DNA of 19,494 nt from an uncultured bacterium (lineage in GTDB: Bacteria > Desulfobacterota > Desulfovibrionia > Desulfovibrionales > Desulfovibrionaceae). Both the position numbers and the translations under genes were made by a program. Below, one piece after another: positions 14,301 through 19,494 of the stretch. The notes beneath the pieces were generated by a model, which was given only the letters and a program-made list of their open reading frames with translations, was not told where the DNA came from and ran no database searches. Positions within the stretch are counted from its first letter, which is position 1. Each line of letters begins with the position of its first letter. Where the stretch lies: NCBI GenBank assembly GCA_905215675.1, contig CAJMRA010000004.1:1-19494 (forward strand). Reading direction: 5' to 3'.

Positions 14301-16197
14301 CGGCAAAACGCTTGTTGTCGTTGAGCGCTTCTTCCGGCGTGACATTGGAAGGAATGAGGACGGGAATAATGATGTAGCCGAATTTCTTTCCCGGAGCCGT
14401 GCGCATGACGCGCCCCACGGATTGCACCACGTCGATCTGGGAATTGCGGGCCGAAAGAAACAGCACCGCGTCCAGCGAGGGCACGTCCACGCCTTCGGAA
14501 AGGCAGCGCACATTGGTCAGGATGCGGCACTCGTTGCCGTCGGCAGGGGCGGCATTGAGCCATGCCAGTTTTTCGTCGCGGGTGGTGGCGGGCATGGTTC
14601 CGTCCACATGCCGTGCGGACACGCTGACCATTTCCGCGCGTTCCTCCTGCGTCAGGCTGTCATAGTAGCTTTCCTTGAAGCCGTTGAAGACCGCGCTGAT
14701 CCGTCTGGATGCCCTGATGCTCTGGCAAAAGGCTACCGCCTTGCGCATGGGCGCGGGATCGGACGTTTTCAACAATCCCTCGTCAACAAGCATGCGCTTT
14801 GACAGGGCGTTGATGCAGCCGACGAGCTTTCCGGCGTCGTCGGTATCTATCTCCTTGCCGCTGTCCGCCACGGCGGTTTGCAGGGCGACGGGAATCTGGC
14901 TTTCGTTGAGCGTCAGCACAAGCACCTTGTAATCCGCAAGCAGATTCTTATCGACCGCTTCGCCGAAGCCGATGCGGAAGACTTCCGGCCCGTACAGGGC
15001 TTCATCATCCATCGAGCAGAGCCACGCTTCGGCATCCTGCGCCTTTTTCTTGCTTTCTTCCGCATACAGGCGCGGCGTGGCCGTCATGTAGAGACGCTTT
15101 TTCGCCTGAATAAAGGCGTTGTCATGCACCTTCACAAAGGCGGAATCCTCCGCGTCCTTCAGCGTGACGCCGGTGGTTCTGTGGGCCTCGTCGCAGATAA
15201 TCAGATCAAAGGGCCGCCGGACGATTTTTTGCGCCGCCGCAATGACGCCGATGGACTGATAGGTGGAAAAGACGACAAGCAGCCCGTCCGCATGAAATTT
15301 TTCCGCCAGCCGGAACTGACGCACGATGTCGTCCACATTGGTGGACGCGGGAAAGGCCAGATCGGTAACGCTGTAGCCGTCCTGATCGTCGTCCCGTTTG
15401 CTTCGGCTTTTGCTGACTTCGGGATCGGAGCAGATGCAGACGGGGAAGATATCCGCCGTTGTTTCCGCCGTCCATTCCCGCAGGGTCTGACCCACCAGCG
15501 CAATGGAAGGAGCCAGAAACAGCACAAGTCCCCTGCCGCCGGTTTCGTTCTCCGCAATTTTCAGGGACGTGAAGGTTTTGCCCGTACCGCAGGCCATGAT
15601 CAGCTTGCCGCGATCCCCGGTCTGAAAATGCTCGTGAAAAGCGGCGATGGCCGCCTGCTGATGCGGGCGCGGCTGCTTGCGTTCCTGCCGGGCCCGCGCG
15701 CCGCTGACGCCCTGTTCCAGCGCGGCCCAGTCCACGGGCGCGCTTTCCAGATCGGCAAGGCTGATGCGCCGTACCGGCGGTTCCTGATGGCGGATGGCGT
15801 TTTCCGCCTCGCCGCCCCAGTTGTTTGTTGTGGATATCCAGAGCCGGAGCGCAAAGGAGGTCGTTTGCAGCCGGTCGTCAACAAACTGCTTGCTGGACGT
15901 GGCAAGAAAGCTGTCCACGGCGGGCTTGTCCATGCGGGCCGTTTCCGCATAGCACTTGCATTGCACGGCCCAGAACTCCCCCTCGACAGTCTGGATGACA
16001 ATATCTATGCCCGTATCCTTGCCGCCGAGATTCTGCTTGTACGGAAACTCCCGCCAGAGCCAGACATGCCGGAACATGCCCGCATACCACGGAACCGTTT
16101 GCAGAAATGCCTGCATGAGCCGCTCGAAACGGTCGCCCTTGTCGCGTTCGGAAAAGGAAACGGCGCGGTACTTGGCAAGAATATCCTGAAAGGTCAT
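11341..16197 (-). CDS. Single-chain Type ISP restriction-modification enzyme (LlaGI/LlaBIII-like)
   Basis: A 1618-residue polypeptide with the Type ISP order. An Mrr-like nuclease (about 1-160) has GKDTGIDI (59-66) and WAVQCK (76-81), giving D65 and the Q-C-K catalytic set. An SF2 translocase follows (about 170-620): MACGTGKT (201-208), DEAH (336-339), MTATP (371-375), QSVGRVMR (592-599). A helical coupler spans about 640-870. A gamma-type N6-adenine methyltransferase comes next: GIVYTPVEI (876-884), DPFTGTGTFL (913-922), NPPY (1024-1027). A target-recognition region fills the rest. LlaGI-type enzymes are about 1,570 aa, so this is full length and all catalytic motifs look intact. I chose the ATG at 16197, which has AGGGAG upstream; the frame stays open to 16512 but that extension crosses a repeat element. 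The DNA for residues ~1223-1379 is AT-rich. It cleaves unmodified DNA and methylates the host's own sites. Confidence 0.9.
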   Translation of the reverse strand: MTFQDILAKYRAVSFSERDKGDRFERLMQAFLQTVPWYAGMFRHVWLWREFPYKQNLGGKDTGIDIVIQTVEGEFWAVQCKCYAETARMDKPAVDSFLATSSKQFVDDRLQTTSFALRLWISTTNNWGGEAENAIRHQEPPVRRISLADLESAPVDWAALEQGVSGARARQERKQPRPHQQAAIAAFHEHFQTGDRGKLIMACGTGKTFTSLKIAENETGGRGLVLFLAPSIALVGQTLREWTAETTADIFPVCICSDPEVSKSRSKRDDDQDGYSVTDLAFPASTNVDDIVRQFRLAEKFHADGLLVVFSTYQSIGVIAAAQKIVRRPFDLIICDEAHRTTGVTLKDAEDSAFVKVHDNAFIQAKKRLYMTATPRLYAEESKKKAQDAEAWLCSMDDEALYGPEVFRIGFGEAVDKNLLADYKVLVLTLNESQIPVALQTAVADSGKEIDTDDAGKLVGCINALSKRMLVDEGLLKTSDPAPMRKAVAFCQSIRASRRISAVFNGFKESYYDSLTQEERAEMVSVSARHVDGTMPATTRDEKLAWLNAAPADGNECRILTNVRCLSEGVDVPSLDAVLFLSARNSQIDVVQSVGRVMRTAPGKKFGYIIIPVLIPSNVTPEEALNDNKRFAVVWTVLNALRAHDDRFSAMINKLELNRRKPKDGGTVLIGGIDDGRAPDDAGDSAPPTGRGGGGTTTQMPLPLPYLQELQGAIYARMVQKVGNKRYWEQWAADVAQIAQGYMERINRLIAVPGPHKTAFDDFLSGLRKNINPAVTPGEVVEMLAQHMITKPVFEALFENYSFVRHNPVSRALQGMLDLLEAQALEKDTVVLSRFYESVKMRVSGLDNAEARQRVIVELYDKFFRTAFPRTVEKLGIVYTPVEIVDFINRSVADVLQAAFGRSLSDPGVHVLDPFTGTGTFLARMLESGLITPAALPRKYATELHANEIVLLAYYIASINIENAYHATQGENAAYTPFNGICLTDTFQLGETDDVNWLYAPALPQNSERVQAQQNAPIQVIIGNPPYSVGQKSANDDAQNQSYPRLEQRIAATYAAQSDKTNKNALYDSYIKAFRWASDRLDKQHGGIIAFVSNGYWLDGNAMDGFRKCLEAEFSAVYIFNLRGNCRTSGEVRRKESGNVFGLGSRTPIAITVLVRKPGHTGKALIQYHDIGDYLSREEKLAIIAEKRSILGSAMHWTQIRPNAQGDWLNQRNDIFGSFIPLGDKDNKDNKQTFFVPYYSNGLKTNADSWMYNYSKKLLLEKMKLFVDTYNSETSRYKNSQKSESFEKFCLKNDTQIKWHSGLYPKGEKGLLAHFDKEKTSIVLYRPFCKTFCYYDEFLVQRVSLLPKLFPEQKTKNYLICIAGVGAQRDFSSLIVDELPDLHTLQTGQCFPLYYYEKKSVYQPTLFDSEKSEYTRKDGITNFILERCRASYGPKVSKEDIFYYVYGLLHSPDYRRTFAADLKKMLPRLPLVEKPSDFWAFSKAGRALAELHLNYETQPPHPDVVVSGAEQGKFRVEKMRFPDKQDKTTIEYNPWITISHIPQEAYDYVVNGRTAVEWIMERYQIKTDKASGITNDPNDWAEEQGKPRYILDLILSVITVSVETVKIVNGLPGLEIKE
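12061..12530 (-). other. AT-rich target-recognition segment within the Type ISP gene
   Basis: About 470 bp of the gene, coding residues ~1223-1379, switch abruptly to AT-rich sequence dense in Lys, Tyr, Phe, Asn and Ser codons. The flanking parts of the same gene are GC-rich. The segment lies in the region expected to read the DNA target, downstream of the methyltransferase NPPY motif. Such a block is what exchange of a specificity domain would leave. Boundaries are by eye. Confidence 0.65.
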
Positions 16198-16411
16198 GGG
16201 GCGTTCTCCCTGAAAAAAGGTGGCATGCCAGCATAGCCGGAAACGCCCGGAAAGGGAATGCGGCAGTGCTTCCCGTCGAAACAGTACGGCGGGCAAGGGA
16301 TGGATAAATTTCTCAAAAAAGGTCATATAACTTCGGGGGGACAAGCAGGGCGGAATCATCGGCAACGCATTCTCCCGCTGGTCCGGCGTCTCCGGTGCGC
16401 CAGGGCAGCTA

Positions 16412-16535
16412 TGTGAAACGCGAGGCGGCGGCACAGCGCCGCCCGGCCAAAAGTGAGCGGAAAAACCGCGTTTTTTTTCGCGAAACGACAGGCCGTATGG
16501 TTTGAAACGCATAGCATTTCAAACTGAAATTGCTC
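16412..16535 (-). repeat. MITE-like palindromic element, copy B (one end truncated)
   Basis: Read on the minus strand it starts GAGCAATTTCAGTTTGAAAT and follows the 18426-18570 copy through AAACCATACGGCCTGTCGTT, TTTTTCCGCTCACTTTTGGC and the GGCGGC/GCCGCC hairpin. It then stops at GCGTTTCACA, lacking the last ~20 bases with the terminal hairpin. The right edge is followed by TA (16536-16537), then directly by the AAGGAG ribosome site of the ATPase gene. It fills much of the divergent intergenic region between the restriction enzyme and the ATPase/HNH pair. In 16198-16411 I see no gene and no convincing promoter. Confidence 0.85.
16502..16530 (+). promoter_or_regulatory. Possible promoter for the ATPase-HNH pair inside element B
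   Basis: TTGAAA (16502-16507), a 17-base spacer and TGAAAT (16525-16530) give a 5/6 and 4/6 match to sigma70 hexamers, pointing at the ATPase gene. Transcription would start only about 15 bases before its ATG. The hexamers overlap the TTTGAAA/TTTCAAA palindrome of the repeat, so the match may be fortuitous. Confidence 0.25.
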
Positions 16536-16552
16536 TAAAAGGAGCTTCCGCC

Positions 16553-17830
16553 ATGATAACGCATCTTGGCATTGCCAACGTGGGACCGGCCCCCGACATG
16601 GAGCTGGACTTCGGCAGCCGCCTGAATCTGCTTACCGGGGACAACGGACTGGGAAAAAGTTTTCTCCTCGATATTCTCTGGTGGGCCATGACGCGCTCCT
16701 GGCCGGCGGAGGTCAATCCGCGCCTGACTGCGGGCAGGATAGCCCTGCCTACAGACAAGAGACAACCGGCAAATATCAAGGCCCGTTTTTCCGCCGCATC
16801 CAAAACCATAGAAAGCAAAAGCACGTTCAAGCCTCATGCGCAGGTATGGCCCATAAAGGCGGGGCGTCCCGCCAATCCCGGTCTGATCTTCTACGCTATG
16901 GCGGACGGCAGTTTTGCGGTATGGGATCCGGCGCGCAACTACTGGAAGTCTGAGCGGGAGGGAAAAGCACGTCCTCCGGCGTATGTTTTCAGTCCCGAGG
17001 AAGTCTGGAACGGGCTGGAAAATTCGGACGGCACATGGCTCTGCAACGGCCTGATCCGGGACTGGGCAGGCTGGCAGAAGGAAAACGGTCAGGCTTTTGC
17101 ATCGCTACAGGCGGTGCTTGAGGTGCTGTCACCTTCCGAGGAGGAAAAGCTTGTTCCCGGCAAGTTGACGCGCATCAGCCTTGACGATGCGCGGGATATG
17201 CCCACGCTGCGTATGCCGTATGGGCAGGAGGTCCCCGTGCTGCATGCGTCTTCCGGCATGCGTCGCATCATTTCGCTGGCCTATTTTCTTGTCTGGTGCT
17301 GGGAGGAACATCTGAAAGCCCGGGAATTGACGGGGGAAGAGCCGGAAAGCCGGGCGGTATTTCTGATTGATGAAGCGGAGGCGCATTTGCATCCCAAATG
17401 GCAGCGCACGGTCATACCGGCCCTGATGCAGGTCATGGAGACATTACGCCCCGACAGGGAAATGCAGCTCATTGTTGCAACGCATTCACCGCTGATCATG
17501 GCCTCCGTGGAAACGCTGTTTGATACGTCAAAGGATGCCTGGTTCGACCTCGATCTCTGCGATGGCAATGTCCTCCTGACGCGGCGGCCCTTCCTGCGGC
17601 AGGGGAATGTCTCCAACTGGCTTACCAGCGAGGCTTTTGACATGCCGTCCGGCTATTCCCGGGAAGCGGAAAAGATTCTGGAAAAGGCAACGCAGGCATT
17701 GAGTAGCGAAAGTTTCGGCCAGGAAGAGGCTCAAAAGCTGGATCAGCAATTACGCGGCGTGCTTTCGGAAACCGATCCTTTCTGGATCCGCTGGCGCTTT
17801 GTGGCGGAAAAAAAGGGCTGGCTGGCATGA
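16553..17830 (+). CDS. AAA/ABC-type ATPase of a Septu-like pair (PtuA-like)
   Basis: A 425-residue ATPase of the SMC/ABC-like AAA family often found in defence systems. Walker A is GDNGLGKS (29-36). The HASSGMRRIISLAY stretch (231-244) is the ABC signature position, followed by Walker B FLIDEAEAHLHP (270-281) with the paired acidic residues D273 and E274. The H-loop is VATHSP (308-313). Between Walker A and the signature lies a variable insert (about 50-200) without a recognisable zinc hook or coiled coil. AAGGAG lies eight bases before the ATG at 16553. Its stop overlaps the HNH gene start by 4 bp (ATGA), so the two are translationally coupled and probably form one complex. An ATPase plus HNH partner is the layout of Septu PtuA/PtuB. 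The family is sure; the Septu label is by analogy. Confidence 0.83.
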   Translation: MITHLGIANVGPAPDMELDFGSRLNLLTGDNGLGKSFLLDILWWAMTRSWPAEVNPRLTAGRIALPTDKRQPANIKARFSAASKTIESKSTFKPHAQVWPIKAGRPANPGLIFYAMADGSFAVWDPARNYWKSEREGKARPPAYVFSPEEVWNGLENSDGTWLCNGLIRDWAGWQKENGQAFASLQAVLEVLSPSEEEKLVPGKLTRISLDDARDMPTLRMPYGQEVPVLHASSGMRRIISLAYFLVWCWEEHLKARELTGEEPESRAVFLIDEAEAHLHPKWQRTVIPALMQVMETLRPDREMQLIVATHSPLIMASVETLFDTSKDAWFDLDLCDGNVLLTRRPFLRQGNVSNWLTSEAFDMPSGYSREAEKILEKATQALSSESFGQEEAQKLDQQLRGVLSETDPFWIRWRFVAEKKGWLA

Positions 17831-18426
17831 TTCCTGTCGCACCGAAGCCCGAGCCGAAAGACTTCGATACACAAGTTCGCCAGAAGGGTCTGCGCTGGCT
17901 GGCGAAACATGATATCGACATCACAGCTCCCCTGCCGTCAGGGACGAAACTGCCTCCCTGCTGGCTGGCCTGTCTGGATGAGCTGCACAGGCGTTATGGC
18001 GGTGTTTGCGCCTATCTTGCCGTTTTCTTTGAAAGGACTACCGGGACGGGCAATGTTGAGCATTTTTGCCCCAAGTCTTTGCGCCCTGATCTTGCGTATG
18101 AATGGTGCAATTACCGGCTGGCCTGTTCCGCAATAAACAGCCGCAAGTGGAATTTCACCGATATTCTCGATCCTTTTGAAGTCGAGGATGACTGGTTTTA
18201 TCTGGAACTCGTGAGCGGGCATATTTTCCCCAACCCGCAGTTGCCGGACGCCCTGCAAAAAGAGATTCAGAAAACCATAGACCGGTTGAAGCTGGATAGT
18301 CCTGCAAATAATGAAATGCGTGCCGAGCATTACCAGTTCTATTGCGAAGGCAAGATACTGGAAGCCTTTCTCAAGAAATATTCTCCCTTTGTATGGAAGG
18401 AGGCTGCCCGGCAGGGGCTCCTCTAG
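17827..18426 (+). CDS. HNH nuclease of a Septu-like pair (PtuB-like)
   Basis: A 199-residue HNH-type protein. The core spans about 58-110: GGVCAYLAVFFE (58-69), VEHFCPKSLRPD (77-88) with the catalytic-type E78-H79 and P82-K83, then YEWCNYRLACSAINSRKW (91-108) with asparagines N95 and N104. The VEHFxPK/INSRK style is that of TIGR02646/PtuB-like proteins paired with AAA ATPases. The usual CxYC zinc knuckle is incomplete: it reads C61-A-Y-L, so the second cysteine is missing. Zinc binding may use C81, C94 or C100, or be lost. The start overlaps the ATPase stop. The TAG stop is formed by the TAGAGC edge of repeat copy C. DNA cleavage directed by the ATPase is the expected role, by family. Confidence 0.8.
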   Translation: MIPVAPKPEPKDFDTQVRQKGLRWLAKHDIDITAPLPSGTKLPPCWLACLDELHRRYGGVCAYLAVFFERTTGTGNVEHFCPKSLRPDLAYEWCNYRLACSAINSRKWNFTDILDPFEVEDDWFYLELVSGHIFPNPQLPDALQKEIQKTIDRLKLDSPANNEMRAEHYQFYCEGKILEAFLKKYSPFVWKEAARQGLL

Positions 18427-18570
18427 AGCATTTTCAGTTTGAAATGTTTCGCCTTGCAAACCATATGGCCTGTCGTTTTGCGGAAAAAACGCGGTTTTTC
18501 CGCTCACTTTTGGCCGGGCGGCGCTGTGCTGTCACCTCGCGTTTTCACCTTTTTCAAAGGTGAAACGCTC
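18426..18570 (+). repeat. MITE-like palindromic element, copy C (complete, TA-flanked)
   Basis: The best-preserved copy, 145 bp. The left end GAGCATTTTCAGTTTGAAAT and the reverse complement of the right end, GAGCGTTTCACCTTTGAAA, are similar, giving imperfect terminal inverted repeats. The dinucleotide TA lies on both sides (18424-18425 and 18571-18572), as expected for Tc1/mariner/IS630-type MITEs. Inside are an AAAAAACGCGGTTTTT palindrome and a terminal hairpin, CACCTTT with AAAGGTG. There is no coding capacity. The left TA-G forms the stop codon of the HNH gene. Confidence 0.88.
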
Positions 18571-18617
18571 TAATCTTGTATATCCTTGGGAATCGTTGAC
18601 CCCTGTTTTCCCAACTG

Positions 18618-18657
18618 AAACGCCCCCTTTCCGTTCCGTGCGGAAAGGGGGCGTTTT
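18618..18657. terminator. Strong bidirectional-looking intrinsic terminator
   Basis: AAACGCCCCCTTTCCG (18618-18633) pairs perfectly with CGGAAAGGGGGCGTTT (18641-18656) around a 7-base loop, with TTTT on the plus strand and TTT-rich sequence on the minus side. It lies about 190 bp after the HNH stop, with copy C in between, and probably ends the ATPase-HNH transcript. Confidence 0.85.
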
Positions 18658-18727
18658 GTGTGCTGGTGCGTCATCGGCCTACGGCGGGAGAATCGCACGC
18701 ATGCGGAGATGTGGCGGCGGGATTGCG

Positions 18728-19105
18728 ATTATCGGCGCGGGAGGGGCGTTGCCGTGGTCCGCTGCTGCTGCCCGGCACGGGCGGCGGGTCGCCTGCCCGG
18801 CGGGGGGCAGGGGGTGAGAGGGGCCGCGCCCCTCTACACCCCCTTGCAACCCCCGTACACCCCGCAGCGCCGGGCTTCGGGAGGAATCGTGTCTGCCGTA
18901 CCGTACCCCGTCCGCCGCGCGTCGCAAGGGGCGGCGGCGCGAACCTTCCCGGCCCTGTGGGCCGGGCGATGTTCGCGCCTGCTCCGGCGCTCCGTCCGCC
19001 CTGCGGGCGTCCGGGATCGCCTGCGCGCCCGCGCCGCGCTGCATTGTCCCCGGCACAGGGCGCATCCGTCGCTGACGGACAGGCTGCCGTCGGCAGGCAT
19101 TGCGG
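18728..19105. repeat. ~378-bp structured gene-free repeat, copy 2
   Basis: A direct repeat of 9233-9617. It lacks a 7-base piece of copy 1 (one extra CTGCCTG unit there) and differs by single-base indels and a few substitutions. The main hairpins are kept: 18810-18823 with 18829-18843 (loop CCGCG instead of CGCG), and GCGCGAAC (18937-18944) with GTTCGCGC (18971-18978) enclosing CCCGGCCC/GGGCCGGG with loop TGT instead of TGA. As in copy 1, it begins shortly after an intrinsic terminator. The shared tail GGGGGAGAATTA recurs at 19329-19340, displaced by an insertion holding element D. Confidence 0.92.
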
Positions 19106-19121
19106 GAACGTCGGGAGGGCT

Positions 19122-19293
19122 GCGTTTCCGCAAGAGAGCGTTTATCCTTGAAAAAGGAAAATGCGAGGCGGCGACACAGTGCCGTCCAGCCAAAAGTGAG
19201 CGGAAAAACTGTGTTTTTTCGCGAAACGACAGACCGTATGGTTTGAAACGCAACGTATTTCAAACGAAAAATGCTTACGGAGCGTTTCCGCAA
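19122..19293. repeat. 12-bp direct repeat flanking element D
   Basis: GCGTTTCCGCAA occurs exactly at 19122-19133 and again at 19282-19293, in the same orientation, just outside element D. It may be a target-site duplication or the scar of a short-homology event. Confidence 0.7.
19136..19275 (-). repeat. MITE-like palindromic element, copy D
   Basis: About 140 bp. Read on the minus strand it starts AGCATTTTTCGTTTGAAAT and runs through AAACCATACGGTCTGTCGTT, TTTTTCCGCTCACTTTTGGC and a degenerate GGACGGCACTGTGTCGCC hairpin to the inverted end ...AAACGCTC. It is the most diverged of the four copies and is not TA-flanked. Its terminal hairpin has changed on both arms (TCCTT/AAGGA versus CACCTTT/AAAGGTG), keeping the ability to pair. 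Confidence 0.82.
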
Positions 19294-19494
19294 TTTTGTT
19301 TAGTGAGGATAGTGCGTCGGAAAGGGAAGGGGGAGAATTACGACCGCCAGCCGATTGTGCCCGTTGCGGCGGGAGAAGCGGCAATCATGGGAAGGGCGTC
19401 GGGGAAAAGCGTTTTTTTGCGGTACCGGGGGACGGTTGCGGAAGGGGGAGGCGGCGGCGTTTCTATGGCGGTGGTTTTTCCGGGAAAAGCGCGC
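19294..19494. other. Gene-free window end
   Basis: I find no believable gene, promoter or terminator in the last 200 bases. The only recognisable piece is the GGGGGAGAATTA tail shared with copy 1 of the ~380-bp repeat (19329-19340). Confidence 0.6.

Noticed and set aside
16198..16512. N-terminal extension of the Type ISP enzyme starting at 16512
   Set aside because: The extension would begin inside repeat copy B, has no ribosome site at its start and reads as non-conserved sequence. The ATG at 16197 has AGGGAG upstream and begins a typical family N-terminus.
9233..19105. Reading the two long repeats as an insertion sequence or composite transposon
   Set aside because: Neither copy encodes a transposase, the repeats lack terminal inverted repeats and no obvious target duplication surrounds the pair.

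Overview
The window is from a GC-rich, anaerobic-looking bacterium. A Re-type citrate synthase, a YbhJ-type aconitase homologue and an isocitrate dehydrogenase lie together, and the coding style matches Desulfovibrionaceae (Desulfovibrio, Bilophila, Mailhella and relatives). This placement is inferred from gene content; no rRNA or other marker is present.

Left part (1-9.2 kb), housekeeping. A leftward cluster reads Re-citrate synthase with a C-terminal Cache-like domain (6225-4402), isocitrate dehydrogenase (4305-3166), LysE-type exporter (3113-2451) and YbhJ-like aconitase-family hydratase (2401-89). The three enzymes can together convert oxaloacetate plus acetyl-CoA to 2-oxoglutarate, the glutamate-forming half of an incomplete TCA cycle. 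A good sigma70-type promoter lies upstream of the synthase. Intrinsic terminators sit in the gaps after the synthase and after the dehydrogenase. Divergent to this are an RNB-domain exoribonuclease (6384-8492) and PlsY (8518-9114), ending at a strong terminator.

Right part (9.2-19.5 kb), accessory. A defence island is framed by two nearly identical, gene-free, strongly structured ~380-bp direct repeats (9233-9617 and 18728-19105). Leftward, a single-chain Type ISP restriction-modification enzyme of 1618 aa (Mrr-like nuclease, SF2 translocase, N6-adenine methyltransferase, target-recognition domain) is followed, almost without gaps, by two AT-rich genes for different HEPN proteins (Abi_C type and Ymh/TIGR02391 type). 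Divergently, an AAA/ABC ATPase and an HNH protein overlap by 4 bp and resemble a Septu PtuA/PtuB pair. The target-recognition part of the Type ISP gene is an AT-rich block inside an otherwise GC-rich gene, as if the specificity cassette had been exchanged.

Four copies of a ~145-bp MITE-like palindromic element are scattered through the window (1-90, 16412-16535, 18426-18570, 19136-19275). They have similar inverted ends starting GAGC, and one copy is bounded by TA on both sides. In two places the element end supplies the stop codon of the neighbouring gene. One copy lies inside the outer edge of the right-hand 380-bp repeat, flanked by an exact 12-bp direct repeat. I saw no tRNA, rRNA, CRISPR array or recombinase/transposase gene.
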